Assembly (NCBI RefSeq): GCF_014192155.1
Contig: NZ_JACHXO010000002.1
Span: 248,001-312,000, forward strand
DNA from: Roseateles terrae
GTDB taxonomy: Bacteria > Pseudomonadota > Gammaproteobacteria > Burkholderiales > Burkholderiaceae_C
Direction of reading: 5' to 3'
DNA length: 64,000 bases
Under the pieces are notes generated by a model. That model ran no database searches and was not told the DNA's origin. It saw only the letters and a program-made list of their open reading frames with translations. Positions 16,648 through 25,700 of the stretch are shown one piece after another. The stretch's first letter is position 1. Each line of letters begins with the position of its first letter. The position numbers were made by a program, and so were the translations under genes.

Positions 16648-17360
16648 CAGGAATCGCTCAGGTCAGATTCTTCGTTGTGGCGGGCGGCCAGGATGGCATT
16701 GAGCATCGGGCCGGCATCGCCGTCGGTGGAGCGGGCCAGGACATCGGCCAGCGCGCCGTCGAGGATGCGGGGCGCGAGGGTGTCGTAGTCCAGCAGCAGA
16801 TCCAGCAGCGGGCCTTCCGCGATGTCTTCCGACTTGCGGGTGATGAAGCCCTGCCGCTCCAGCAGCTTGAGGTTGGCGTCCAGCCGCATCTTCTTGCCGA
16901 GCTGGTTGCCGAAGTCGGCCAACAGGCTGCGGTAGGACAGGGTCGGTGCGCTGCTGGCGGCGCTGGGCACCGGCTTGTCCGTGGCGAACATCTCGCCCTG
17001 CCCTTCAGCGGCCTCTTCGGCACGCGCCAGCTGGCGCTGGCGCTTGGGCAGCACGATCAGCGCCCACAGCACCACCAGCAAGGCCACGCCGTCCCGCGGC
17101 AGGTCGAGGTTGTTGTTGGAGGCCAGGCCGGTTTCGCCGAACACCGCCACTTCGGCGGGACGCAGCATGGCGACGCTGATGTGGTCCGCGTAGACGTTGT
17201 CTACGATGCGCATGCCAACTGCAGCCAGACGCTCATTGACGGCACGCCAGAGTTCCTGGTCAATCAGCGCCCGGCGCACCAGAGGCTGATTGCGGGGCAG
17301 CCAGCGTCGGGCCAGCAGTTGGGCCGCCAGTTGGGCGGCGTCGTCGAGGGATGAGCTCAT
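16647..17360 (-). CDS. mksE: MksE-like condensin accessory subunit
   Basis: The 237-residue product lies between the kleisin-like and SMC-like genes and overlaps both (four bases with mksF, one base with mksB), which implies coupled translation and a stoichiometric complex. Length and position match MukE/MksE, the winged-helix protein that binds the kleisin. The sequence shows an N-terminal alpha-helical part (AAQLAAQLLARRWLP), a low-complexity linker near residues 120-140, and a C-terminal winged-helix-like part (LERQGFITRKSEDIAEGPLL). Similarity to MksE is inferred from organisation; sequence identity in this family is low. Confidence 0.7.
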   Translation of the reverse strand: MSSSLDDAAQLAAQLLARRWLPRNQPLVRRALIDQELWRAVNERLAAVGMRIVDNVYADHISVAMLRPAEVAVFGETGLASNNNLDLPRDGVALLVVLWALIVLPKRQRQLARAEEAAEGQGEMFATDKPVPSAASSAPTLSYRSLLADFGNQLGKKMRLDANLKLLERQGFITRKSEDIAEGPLLDLLLDYDTLAPRILDGALADVLARSTDGDAGPMLNAILAARHNEESDLSDS

Positions 17361-18964
17361 GGCTGGGAGGACCGGGAAGGCGGAGAAGAAGGTTCAGGGA
17401 CCGCGGAATCGGGGCGGTCGGCGGGGCCTGTGGCGCTGACGACTTCGCGTGTGTCAGCCTCGGACGGCAATGGCGGGGTGCCGGTGGGGACGTCCACAGG
17501 GAGGTCGGGGGCGGCGTCCACCGACGGCGTTGCATCGACGGCAGTTGCATTGGCCGCTGGCTCAGCCGCCTTCTTGCGACGACCTCGCTTCACCGGCTCC
17601 GCGGGGGCAGGCGGCGGTGCCAAGGGCGAGCCCTCAGGCTCCCGCGGCGGTTCGACCTCTGCGCCATGCAGCACGCCTTCGCTCATCCAGCGGACGAATT
17701 CGTCTTCGACCGGTCCCTGCTGGGCCGACCAGCGCACGCGCCACGGCTGGCGAGCCATGTCACCGGTCGCGCCGGCCAGATGCTGCGCCTGCGGGTCGCC
17801 CAGCAGCGGCAGCAACTGCGCGCGATAGGCCGCACGGGCGTAACTGCCGCCGAGGATGGCCGGCCGCAGGTCGTTCATCTCGACGCCGGCCTGTTGCCAG
17901 GTGCCCAGCAGCGTTTGCAACTCGCCCATGTCAGGTGGCAGGCTCATCACGGCCAGCTTGCCTTCCGGCGCCTGCATCACATCCGGCAGCGGCTCCGCCG
18001 CCGGTGGTTTGGGACGGTCACGCTCGAATTCCGCTTCGCAGGTGTCCAGCAATTCGTGCTGGGCCACAAAGACCGGATGCACCGGCCGCGACAAAGCGCC
18101 CAGTGCGAGGTTTTCCAGGAACGGCACGTCCTGCAGCCAGCGACGCACATCGGTCGTGGTGATGCCGGTCGACCCCAGCGTCACCCGCTGACGGTCGGCC
18201 TGCTGCAGGGCGCGATTGAACTGGCTGGCCATCGCCAGCAGGCGCGCCTGGGCCAGACCCAGTTCCCGCGCGAGCCGTTCCAGCCGGGCATTGCCTTCGG
18301 TCTGTGCCTGCGAAATGATGGCGGACAGCGCCTCGCTGGCCTTCTCCACCAGCGTCAGCGCCCGCTCGAAGCGCATCCGCGCACGGCGCAGGTGGAATTC
18401 GGAGCCAGAGGCGATGGCGTCGGCAAACTCGTTGTACAGCCGCGAGAGCTGCGCCAGCAGATGCTGCAGCTGCGCCGGCTCCAGCGTGCCCAGTTGCTGC
18501 GCACCGGCCACATTGGCCAGCAAGCCGACGAGGTCGCCGTCAGCGTTCTGCGCCTGCGTCAGCGGGGACACCAGCGCCATCAGCTGCTGGGCCAGTGGCG
18601 TCACGCCGTATTGCTGGTTGGAGCCGTCCCAGGCCAGCAGGTGCGCGTCACGCAGGCGTTTGAGGACGAGGTCCAGCGCCTCGTCGCGCAGGACGTGGAA
18701 ATGCCGGTTGAGGTCGTCGCGGGTCAGGCGCGAATGCGGCAGGGTCATCAGCTCGATGAACACCCACACCCGCAGGCGCACCAGCGTGGACGGGCCGTGG
18801 AACAGCGCGCGGTGCGCCGCCAGCAAGGCCTCGTTTCGCTCCAGCTGCCACCACAGGAGGGATTCCTGCGGCAGTTGCCCCTCGCGGAAATAGTCTTCGA
18901 AGGAAGGTTCGGGGAAATCGTCGCGCAGCGGATCGTCCGCCACGCTTCCCGGGATCGCAGTCAT
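17357..18964 (-). CDS. mksF: MksF-like kleisin subunit
   Basis: This is the first gene of an F-E-B series, the order seen in mukFEB and mksFEB. The 535-residue product is mostly alpha-helical: an N-terminal winged-helix-like region with VFIELMTLPHSRLTRDDLNR, a helical middle with an ASGSEFHLRRARMRFERALT segment, and a helix-rich region up to about residue 440. The last 90 or so residues are a Pro/Ala/Lys-rich, probably disordered tail containing KRGRRKKAAEP, unusual for a kleisin whose C-terminal winged helix normally contacts the SMC head. I prefer the ATG at 18964; the frame extends to a TTG at 19003 and neither has a strong ribosome-binding site. Confidence 0.7.
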   Translation of the reverse strand: MTAIPGSVADDPLRDDFPEPSFEDYFREGQLPQESLLWWQLERNEALLAAHRALFHGPSTLVRLRVWVFIELMTLPHSRLTRDDLNRHFHVLRDEALDLVLKRLRDAHLLAWDGSNQQYGVTPLAQQLMALVSPLTQAQNADGDLVGLLANVAGAQQLGTLEPAQLQHLLAQLSRLYNEFADAIASGSEFHLRRARMRFERALTLVEKASEALSAIISQAQTEGNARLERLARELGLAQARLLAMASQFNRALQQADRQRVTLGSTGITTTDVRRWLQDVPFLENLALGALSRPVHPVFVAQHELLDTCEAEFERDRPKPPAAEPLPDVMQAPEGKLAVMSLPPDMGELQTLLGTWQQAGVEMNDLRPAILGGSYARAAYRAQLLPLLGDPQAQHLAGATGDMARQPWRVRWSAQQGPVEDEFVRWMSEGVLHGAEVEPPREPEGSPLAPPPAPAEPVKRGRRKKAAEPAANATAVDATPSVDAAPDLPVDVPTGTPPLPSEADTREVVSATGPADRPDSAVPEPSSPPSRSSQP

Positions 18965-19025
18965 CCGGTGATTATCCCAGCCTCGGTGGCCTGCCTGGAC
19001 CAACCCGATGGGGGTGAACCCGGAT

Positions 19026-19544
19026 TCAGGCGGCCACCAACGGGCGGCGCATCAGGCGCGCGTCCGGGCCGAAACTCTTCAGCTTCTCGCACAGCCCTTC
19101 CGCCAGCGGCGCAGCCGCCTCGGTGAAGCCCAGACGCTCCCAGTAGGCGCCGGACTCCTGCACTGCCACCAGGGCCACCGCCTGCAGGCCCATGTCTCGG
19201 GCGCGGCGCAGCACCTGCTCCACCAGCTTGTGCCCCAGCCGCTGCTCACGGCCTAGCGGCGACACCGCCAGATCATGCAGGTACAAGGTGCGCGGTGCAC
19301 GGGCCGGGGTCCATTCCGGTGCATCGAGGGTGGGCAGTTGGTCGTCATCCACTGGCAGGCTGACGATGTAGCCGACCGGCTGTTCGCCCATCATGGCCAG
19401 GAACGAGCAGTGCAGGCCGCGCGTTGCGCGCAGCTTGGCCTCGAAGGCATCGGCACTTTCATGGAACTGCGGCGCATAGCACTGGGCCTGCAAGGCCAGC
19501 ACGGCCGGCACATCCGCCGTATCGATCACTTTCAACTGCAACAT
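19026..19544 (-). CDS. GNAT family N-acetyltransferase
   Basis: The 172-residue product has the GNAT fold. TLYLHDLAVSPLGREQRLGH holds the beta-4 strand and the acetyl-CoA pyrophosphate-binding loop (R-x-x-R-L-G in place of the usual Q/R-x-x-G-x-G/A), followed by KLVEQVLRRARDMGLQAVAL and the C-terminal SGAYWERLGF, where the Tyr is the usual general acid. The substrate is unknown. It starts three bases after the stop of the cold-shock-domain gene and ends about 60 bases before mksF, so it is probably cotranscribed with both. Confidence 0.8.
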   Translation of the reverse strand: MLQLKVIDTADVPAVLALQAQCYAPQFHESADAFEAKLRATRGLHCSFLAMMGEQPVGYIVSLPVDDDQLPTLDAPEWTPARAPRTLYLHDLAVSPLGREQRLGHKLVEQVLRRARDMGLQAVALVAVQESGAYWERLGFTEAAAPLAEGLCEKLKSFGPDARLMRRPLVAA

Positions 19545-19547
19545 GGC

Positions 19548-20315
19548 TCAGACAACGGCCACTCCGGACGACTTCAGCAAGGACGTCAGCAGCGGCGTAA
19601 AAACAAGAACGAACAAAAGGATGTTGAGCGCAGTGCTCAACCAGAAGAGGCGCCGGAAGCTGGGCTTGGCGCTTTTGTGTCTGAGCAAGTGTTGCGCCAA
19701 CAGGGCGCCGGGCCAACCGCACAGCACGGCCAATCCGTGCAAAGTGCTCTCCTTCACCCGCCATTGACCGAGCCGGGCGGCTCGCTTGTCCAGGGCATAC
19801 ACGATGAAGGTGGCCAGACTCATGGCCATGTAGCCGCCCCACAGGGCATGGGGCAGTGGCCAGGCCAGGTGCGTCAGCAGCACCAGACTGGCAAAGAGAG
19901 GAATGAGCCAGAGCTCGGCATTGCTGGCCGTGCCCGTCCCAGCACCCGCCCGGGACGCCGAGGACGTCCCTGAAGCGCGGCCGGTGCCAGCACCCCCACG
20001 GGAGCCGGCCTGTGCAGCTGTTCGTGCAGCTGTCGGGCGTCCGGCAGAACCGCCCGCGGGGCGCCGACCTGCAGTCGCAGGCGCAGGTCCGGCGGGCGCG
20101 GGTCGGGGCTCGAGACTGCGCACCTCGATGGCGCGCGATTTCCCTTGCCCGTCCAGCCCGACTTCATAGCTGACCCGTTCCCCTACAAAGGGGCGACGGG
20201 GGCGCAGACCAAACGCGCGGGCATGGACAAAGATCTTCGACCCACCGGCCGAAGGCGCAATGAAGCCGTAGCCCTTGGCGTCATCCCACTGGATGACCTT
20301 GCCTTCCACCCGCAT
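19548..20315 (-). CDS. Cold-shock domain protein fused to DUF1294 membrane domain
   Basis: The 255-residue product combines an N-terminal cold-shock (OB-fold) domain, residues 1-68, with the RNA-binding-like KGYGFIAP and KIFVHARAF strands, a low-complexity Ala/Gly/Arg/Pro linker (about 70-132), and a C-terminal DUF1294 domain with three to four hydrophobic helices and FIVYALDKRAARLGQWRVKE. This fusion is common in Gammaproteobacteria and Betaproteobacteria; its role is unknown, but it would place a nucleic-acid-binding domain at the inner membrane. It sits 46 bases below the DEAD-box helicase gene. Confidence 0.85.
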   Translation of the reverse strand: MRVEGKVIQWDDAKGYGFIAPSAGGSKIFVHARAFGLRPRRPFVGERVSYEVGLDGQGKSRAIEVRSLEPRPAPAGPAPATAGRRPAGGSAGRPTAARTAAQAGSRGGAGTGRASGTSSASRAGAGTGTASNAELWLIPLFASLVLLTHLAWPLPHALWGGYMAMSLATFIVYALDKRAARLGQWRVKESTLHGLAVLCGWPGALLAQHLLRHKSAKPSFRRLFWLSTALNILLFVLVFTPLLTSLLKSSGVAVV

Positions 20316-20361
20316 GCGTCCGCTCCGCGCCGTCCGTCTCCTTCAGTCCTTCAGCGAAGGA

Positions 20362-22314
20362 TCAGAAGCCCTTGCGCGGACCGGTGCGACGGCCCTGGAA
20401 GCCACCGCGGTCCTGACGGTCGTCACCGGCACGGCCGCGCGGGGCGCCCGGCTTGGCGCCGAAACGCGGTGCGCCTTCGGGACGGCCTTCCGGACGACCT
20501 TCAAAGCGGGCGCGGTCGTCGAAGCGGTTGTCGCCGCCACGGAAGGCCGGACGCTCCTGACGGTCACCACGCGGCTCGAAACCACGCGATTCGCCACCGC
20601 GGGCGGGACGGCCCTGGAAGCCGGCGCCATCACGGCGATCACCGCCACGGGCCGGGCCCTGGCCGTCACGCTGGAACGGAGGACGCTGGTCACCAAAACG
20701 GGGTGCGTCCGGACGACGGTCGCCACGCGGCTCGAAACGGCCTTCCGGACGGGCGTCCGGACGACCTTCGAAACGCGGGGGACGGTTCTCGAAACGGGCA
20801 CCCGTGTCGCCACCGCGCGGCTCGACACGCGGGCCGCGGTTGTCGAAGCGCGGGTCACCGCCGCGGCCTTCCGGACGGCCTTCACCGCGGTTGTCAAAAC
20901 GCGCGCCGCCGCCATGGCCGAAACCACGACCCTGGCCGCCAAAGCCGCCACGGTTGCCGCCACGGTTGCCACCGCGGAAATCACCGCCACGGGAAGCGAA
21001 GATGCGCGGCTCTTCGTTGCGCGGCTCCAGGCCTTCAATGCGGGAGACCGGGATCTGCTGGGTGGTGAACTGCTGGATGCGCTTGATCATCGACACGTCC
21101 TGGCGCTCGGCCAGCGTCACGGCGATGCCCGAGCGACCGGCGCGGCCGGTACGGCCGATACGGTGCACGTAGTCCTCGGCCTTCATCGGCAGACCGAAGT
21201 TGATCACGTGGGAGATGGTGGGCACATCGATGCCACGGGCGGCCACGTCGGTGGCGACCAGCACGCGCAGGTCACGACGGCGCAGCATCATCAGCGTGCG
21301 GTTGCGCTTGCCTTGCGGCATGCCACCGTGCAGGGCGGCGACGCGGTGACCGATCTCGGCCAGCTGTTCCGCCAGCCATTCGGTGTCCTGCTGGGTGCTG
21401 GTGAACACCACGGCCTGGTCGACATTGCGCTCAGCCAGGATGTGCTCCAGCAGCTTGCGCTTGTGCTGGCCGTTGTCGGCCCAATGCAGACGCTGCTCGA
21501 TGTTCTCGTGGGTATCGGTATGGCCGCTGACGTCGATACGTTGCGGGTCCTTCATCAGGGCCTCGGCCAGGCGGCCGGTGTGGCCGGCGAAGGTGGCCGA
21601 ATACATCAGGGTCTGACGTTCCTTCGGCAGTTGCTGCGCCACGAATTCGATGTCTTCGATGAAGCCCATGTCCAGCATGCGGTCGGCTTCGTCCAGGACG
21701 AACATGGTGACGTTGTCCAGCTTGCAGCGACCGCTGTTGATGTGGTCGAGCAGACGGCCGGGGGTGGCGATCAGGATGTCCAGCGGGCCGCTCAGCATGC
21801 GCAGCTGCAGGGCGTAGGGCATGCCGCCCAGCACCGTGGCCACACGCAGGCCCTGGATGTGACGGCCATAGGTCATGGCCGACTTGGAGACCTGCATGGC
21901 CAGTTCACGGGTGGGTGCCAGCACCAGCACGCGCGGGCCCTGCACCTTCACCTTGGGGCCCGAAGCACGGGCAGCGCGGGCTTCCAGCACCTGCTGCAGC
22001 GCGGGCAGGATGAACGAAGCGGTCTTGCCGGAGCCGGTGCGCGAGGACACCATCAGGTCGGCGCCGTTGAGCGCCGGCGGGATGGCTTGCGCCTGCACAT
22101 CGGTGGCGTTTTCATAGCCGGAGTCCTTCACGGCGCGTTGCAGCGCTTCGTGCAGACCCAGGGTGGCGAAGGCCACGCCCGAGGGGGTGGCGGCGACAGA
22201 CGCCTCAACGGTCTCGACGTCGTCCTCGCTGTCCAGCGTGGCGATGTCGGCATCGATCTGGTTGTCGGCCAGGTCGGCGTTGTGTTGGGCGTTCAGTTCG
22301 TGATTCACAGTCAT
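20362..22314 (-). CDS. DEAD-box RNA helicase with RGG-rich tail
   Basis: The 650-residue product is an ATP-dependent RNA helicase of the RhlE/DeaD group, acting on ribosome assembly and structured mRNA, often at low temperature. Motifs in order: SRTGSGKT (91-98), PTRELA (134-139), DEAD (208-211), SAT (239-241), ARGID (359-363) and HRIGRTGR (384-391). Residues 1-45 are an acidic lead. The final 210 residues are a long Arg/Gly/Phe/Asp/Pro-rich tail with many RGG, RFDNRG and RFEGRP repeats; such tails bind RNA and favour phase separation. The repetitive tail creates long shadow frames on the other strand. The gene precedes the cold-shock-domain gene and the mks run on the same strand. Confidence 0.92.
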   Translation of the reverse strand: MTVNHELNAQHNADLADNQIDADIATLDSEDDVETVEASVAATPSGVAFATLGLHEALQRAVKDSGYENATDVQAQAIPPALNGADLMVSSRTGSGKTASFILPALQQVLEARAARASGPKVKVQGPRVLVLAPTRELAMQVSKSAMTYGRHIQGLRVATVLGGMPYALQLRMLSGPLDILIATPGRLLDHINSGRCKLDNVTMFVLDEADRMLDMGFIEDIEFVAQQLPKERQTLMYSATFAGHTGRLAEALMKDPQRIDVSGHTDTHENIEQRLHWADNGQHKRKLLEHILAERNVDQAVVFTSTQQDTEWLAEQLAEIGHRVAALHGGMPQGKRNRTLMMLRRRDLRVLVATDVAARGIDVPTISHVINFGLPMKAEDYVHRIGRTGRAGRSGIAVTLAERQDVSMIKRIQQFTTQQIPVSRIEGLEPRNEEPRIFASRGGDFRGGNRGGNRGGFGGQGRGFGHGGGARFDNRGEGRPEGRGGDPRFDNRGPRVEPRGGDTGARFENRPPRFEGRPDARPEGRFEPRGDRRPDAPRFGDQRPPFQRDGQGPARGGDRRDGAGFQGRPARGGESRGFEPRGDRQERPAFRGGDNRFDDRARFEGRPEGRPEGAPRFGAKPGAPRGRAGDDRQDRGGFQGRRTGPRKGF

Positions 22315-22791
22315 CTCAAGTCCAAAGGAGCGCCCGGCTGTCGGTGCGGCAAAGCAATGCCCACGGATGGCCCGGTCGCTGTCCGCCCGCGGAACTCAGT
22401 GGCCGCGGCGGAGGGTAATGTCGCTGGGAGAAAGCTCGCGTCGATCACCTGGGCTTGGCATGGAAATGCGCAAGGAGCCGGTGAGGCGCCGGGGAACAGT
22501 CATAGCGACGGCATCGCCGCCGACCGAACCCGAGGGCTTGTAGTGCGCGCGGGAGCGTGAGGGCCTGTTAAAGGCTTCGACGCTGCCGACTCGATGCGGA
22601 CTGCAAAGTGGTCAGAGGAGACGAACGATTCATCGGGCGGCTGCCATCACAAGGCGCAGCCCGGCCGACGAAGACCATGAGTATAACCACATTTCGGGGT
22701 TTCCCCTAGCCCCTCCCCCGTGTGCGGGGATCGGGGCTTGGACAGTGGCTTTCTGCACGGTCTGGCGCCTCTCGTGCGCCCGGCATGCGCC
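22315..22791 (-). promoter_or_regulatory. Long upstream leader/promoter region of the DEAD-box helicase
   Basis: These 477 bases lie between the SNF2-like gene and the helicase gene, both on the minus strand. A TATACT (reading minus, 22685-22680) inside an A+T-rich patch is the best -10 candidate. No good -35 box precedes it, and a second promoter closer to the gene is possible. If TATACT is used, the helicase mRNA would have a leader of roughly 360 bases, as in many cold-regulated helicase genes. No small protein or known RNA gene was recognised. Confidence 0.3.
22696..22737 (-). terminator. G+C-rich hairpins below the SNF2-like gene
   Basis: GCCCC at 22710-22714 pairs with GGGGC at 22733-22737, with an inner CCCC/GGGG pairing, and a second small dyad GGGG-TTT-CCCC follows at 22696-22706. 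They lie about 55-95 bases past the stop of the minus-strand SNF2-like gene. There is no long T-run, so termination is only suggested. Confidence 0.35.
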
Positions 22792-25700
22792 TCAAATGCC
22801 TTCGAGCAATGTGGGCAGAACGGCCATCAGCGCTTCGATGTCCGACGCCTCCAGCCAGGCCGGCGGCGCGTCCAGCCAGTGCGGGAAGCTCAGGCCCTTG
22901 GCATGCGCCTGCCGCAGGCCGGCATCCAGCGAGCCACTGATCAGCAGCAGCGCGGCGGGAATGCCGCAGCAGTCGTCGCCGCAGGCCTGCATCACCCGGT
23001 CCTCCAGGGTGCTGGCCTGCCAGGGCAGGTCGGCGTGGATGACCGCGACACGATCCTGCGCCAGCAGCCCGTGCGGGACAGCGGCCAGCGCATCATCGCT
23101 GGCCAGCAGCACACCGGCCGGCGCCTCGCGCCACGCTTGCAGCGTGGCCGCTCTCACCTCCGCGCTGTCGCCGGCCCGCAGGCGATGCGGCGGCAGACGG
23201 CGCAGCTGTGGCGATTGGGCCAGGCTGTCCAGCAGCGTCTCGGAACGGCTGCAGACCAGCAGGCGGCTGGCCGCCGGGGTCGGCGACTCCACCCAGTCGC
23301 GTCGCACCGCCAGCACCGCTTCGGCCTTGGCCGCCAGCGCCTGACGGGACGACGGCGGCAACAAGGCCAGGGCTTCCATCAACTGCTGCTGCTCGGCGCT
23401 GCTGAGGAACGGACGCGCCGTCCAGCGCTCCACCGACTGGCGCAGTTGCTTGAGCGGGCCCTGCGGCAGGCTGCTGCCGGCCGCTTCCAGCCACATTGGC
23501 GTCTGCAGGCAGGCCGGCAGACGCTCGATCAGTTCCCGTTTGCGGCGGGACAGCACCACCGACTCCAGCGCCTCCCGGATCGCTTTCTTGCCAGCATCCG
23601 GTGGCAGGGTCGTCAGGCGGGCGTAGGGGCCGCGGCGGGCGCTATCCAGCCAGTCCACCCAACGGGCCAGCGCGGGCTGGGCCAGCGGCTCCTGATGCGC
23701 AATCAGCAGCAGGTGGGCGCCGCAACGGGTGTCCAGCGCGCGCAGGGCGTCCAGCGCGGCCTCGTCCAGCGTCTCGATGCCATCGACGATCAGGAAGGCC
23801 GGTGCCTGCCTCGCGGTGGGCGATTCCGCCACGGTCACCGACGAGGCGCCCTGCCCCAGCCAGCGGGACAGGTCCCGTTGCCAGGCGGCATGCACCGCGA
23901 CGGGCGCGATCACGAGCGCCGGCGTGGCACCGAACAGGTGCTCCCACAGACGGATCGCGGCGATGGCAGCGCCGCGTTGCCCCAGGCCCAGATCGTCAGC
24001 CACCAGCGCGCGACCGGCGCAGACGGCAAAGAGGGCGGCTTCCCATTGATGCGGGGCGAGGGTGTCGGACAGCAGGGCCTCCATGGCGGCGCCATCGGCA
24101 AGCACCTTCTCCAGGCGGTCGACCCGGGCCTGCGCATCGCGGCCCCAGGCGAGTTGCGGCCACACCGGCGCATCGACGCGCAGCGGCACCCCCGCCGCGC
24201 GGGCCTGAGCGACGACCGATTGCAGCCACGCCTGCGACAGCTCGGCGTCGCGGCGCTGGCGCTCGTCCAGACCGGGCTGATCGCGCAACGCAGCGGGCAC
24301 GTCGCGGCCGGCAATCCACTGCAGGCGACGTTCGGCGCCCGGCACCAGCCAGACTTCGGCTTCACGCGCGGACCAGCCGGCGTACACGGCGTCGTATTGA
24401 TCGTCGGTGAGCAGGTCCATCAGGTGCTCGCCGTGGTCGCAGTCGCCCTGGGCCAGATAGCCCGCGCAGTCGCAGCGCCACAGGCCGCGGCCCAGCAGGC
24501 GCAGGCGGAAGGTGCCCGCGGTGTCGGCGTCGCGCAGCTCGTAGTCGCCGAAGACGGCTTCATCTTCGCGCGAGCCGAGGGTGAAACGCGGCGGCTGCTG
24601 AGGCTCGCCGCCATCCGCGCTGGTCGATTCGTCCGGTGCGCGATAGGGCTTGCGGCGATGGCGGGACGGACGGGTGTCCTCGATCTCCTCGGGTGCCGAG
24701 GATTCGTCGAACGGAGTGGCACGGTCGCTTTCGAAGCCGTCATCGGACCCATCGGCACTCGCCGCATCGGCATCGTCCAGATCCGCAGCGTACGGGGAGC
24801 CCTCCGAACCGTATGACGCCCGAGCGGTTTCGATGTCGGCGCTCGGGCCCTGCGCATCAAACAGGTCCTGAGCCGCGCTGCCTCGCTTGCGAGCGGGCGG
24901 ACGTCGGCGGCTGGCTGCGCGATCGCCGTCGCCGGCGCCATCGCCGGCGCTGCCCCGGTCGCCGTCGCCTGGCGCCAGGGTGTCCGGGCGCCGCGCGGCG
25001 TCATCGTCGATGATGCCGGCGGAAGCGGCACCATCGTCCGATGCCCGATCGACCCCGACGGGTGGCCTGGCGCCGCGGCGGCGCGTCGACTTCCCGGCCG
25101 TGCCTTCCGTGTCCGAAGCGACTTCAGCATCACTGGCGGGGACGTCCTTCGTCCGGGCGCCTGCATCCTTGCCGCGCTTGCGCGCCGGCTTGGGCGCCTC
25201 GACGGCCACGTTGAGCGCCGCATCCGCCACGCCTTGGTCGTCCTCATCCGACATCAGCGCCTGGAAGATGTCTTCCACCGCATCGTCAATGGAGGCAGGC
25301 ATCAGGGAGACTGGCAGATGAGCGCCGGCGTGAGCGTGGGCGTCATCGTTGCGATGAACGTTGGCGTGAGCGTCGGCAGCAGGATCAGCGGCTGCAGCTG
25401 CGCCAACGTCGATGTCAGCGTCAACGGCCGCGTCGATGGAGGCGTCAAGCTCAACCACCTGTGGCTTTGTGGATCGCTTGGTGGAGCGCTTCGGTGACGA
25501 CGCAGCAACCTTTGCCGGCCTCGCGGCAGTGGAACGCTTGGTCTCAACCGCTTCGGCGACCGTCGTTGTTCCCTTCGTCGTTGAGCCGGTCACCCCTGCG
25601 TTCGGCATGGCCTCGGCGGCGGCAACAGCGGAAGCAGCGGACGCAGCGGATGCTTCATTGGCAGAAGCGGTATCGGCATCCGCATCACCAGCACGCTCAG

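Noticed and set aside
13828-18964. A complete Wadjet (JetABCD) defence system
   Set aside because: Only three genes are present, no TOPRIM-like JetD is adjacent, and the SMC protein length and gene order fit MksFEB better.
20362-21010. Possible CRISPR-like or satellite repeats
   Set aside because: The repeated GGACGGCC/ACGCGG-like words are codons of the Arg/Gly/Phe-rich helicase tail, with no regular spacer-repeat pattern.
20275-22560. A 761-codon plus-strand frame over the helicase gene
   Set aside because: It is the antisense of the RGG-rich tail and helicase core and shows no domain of its own.
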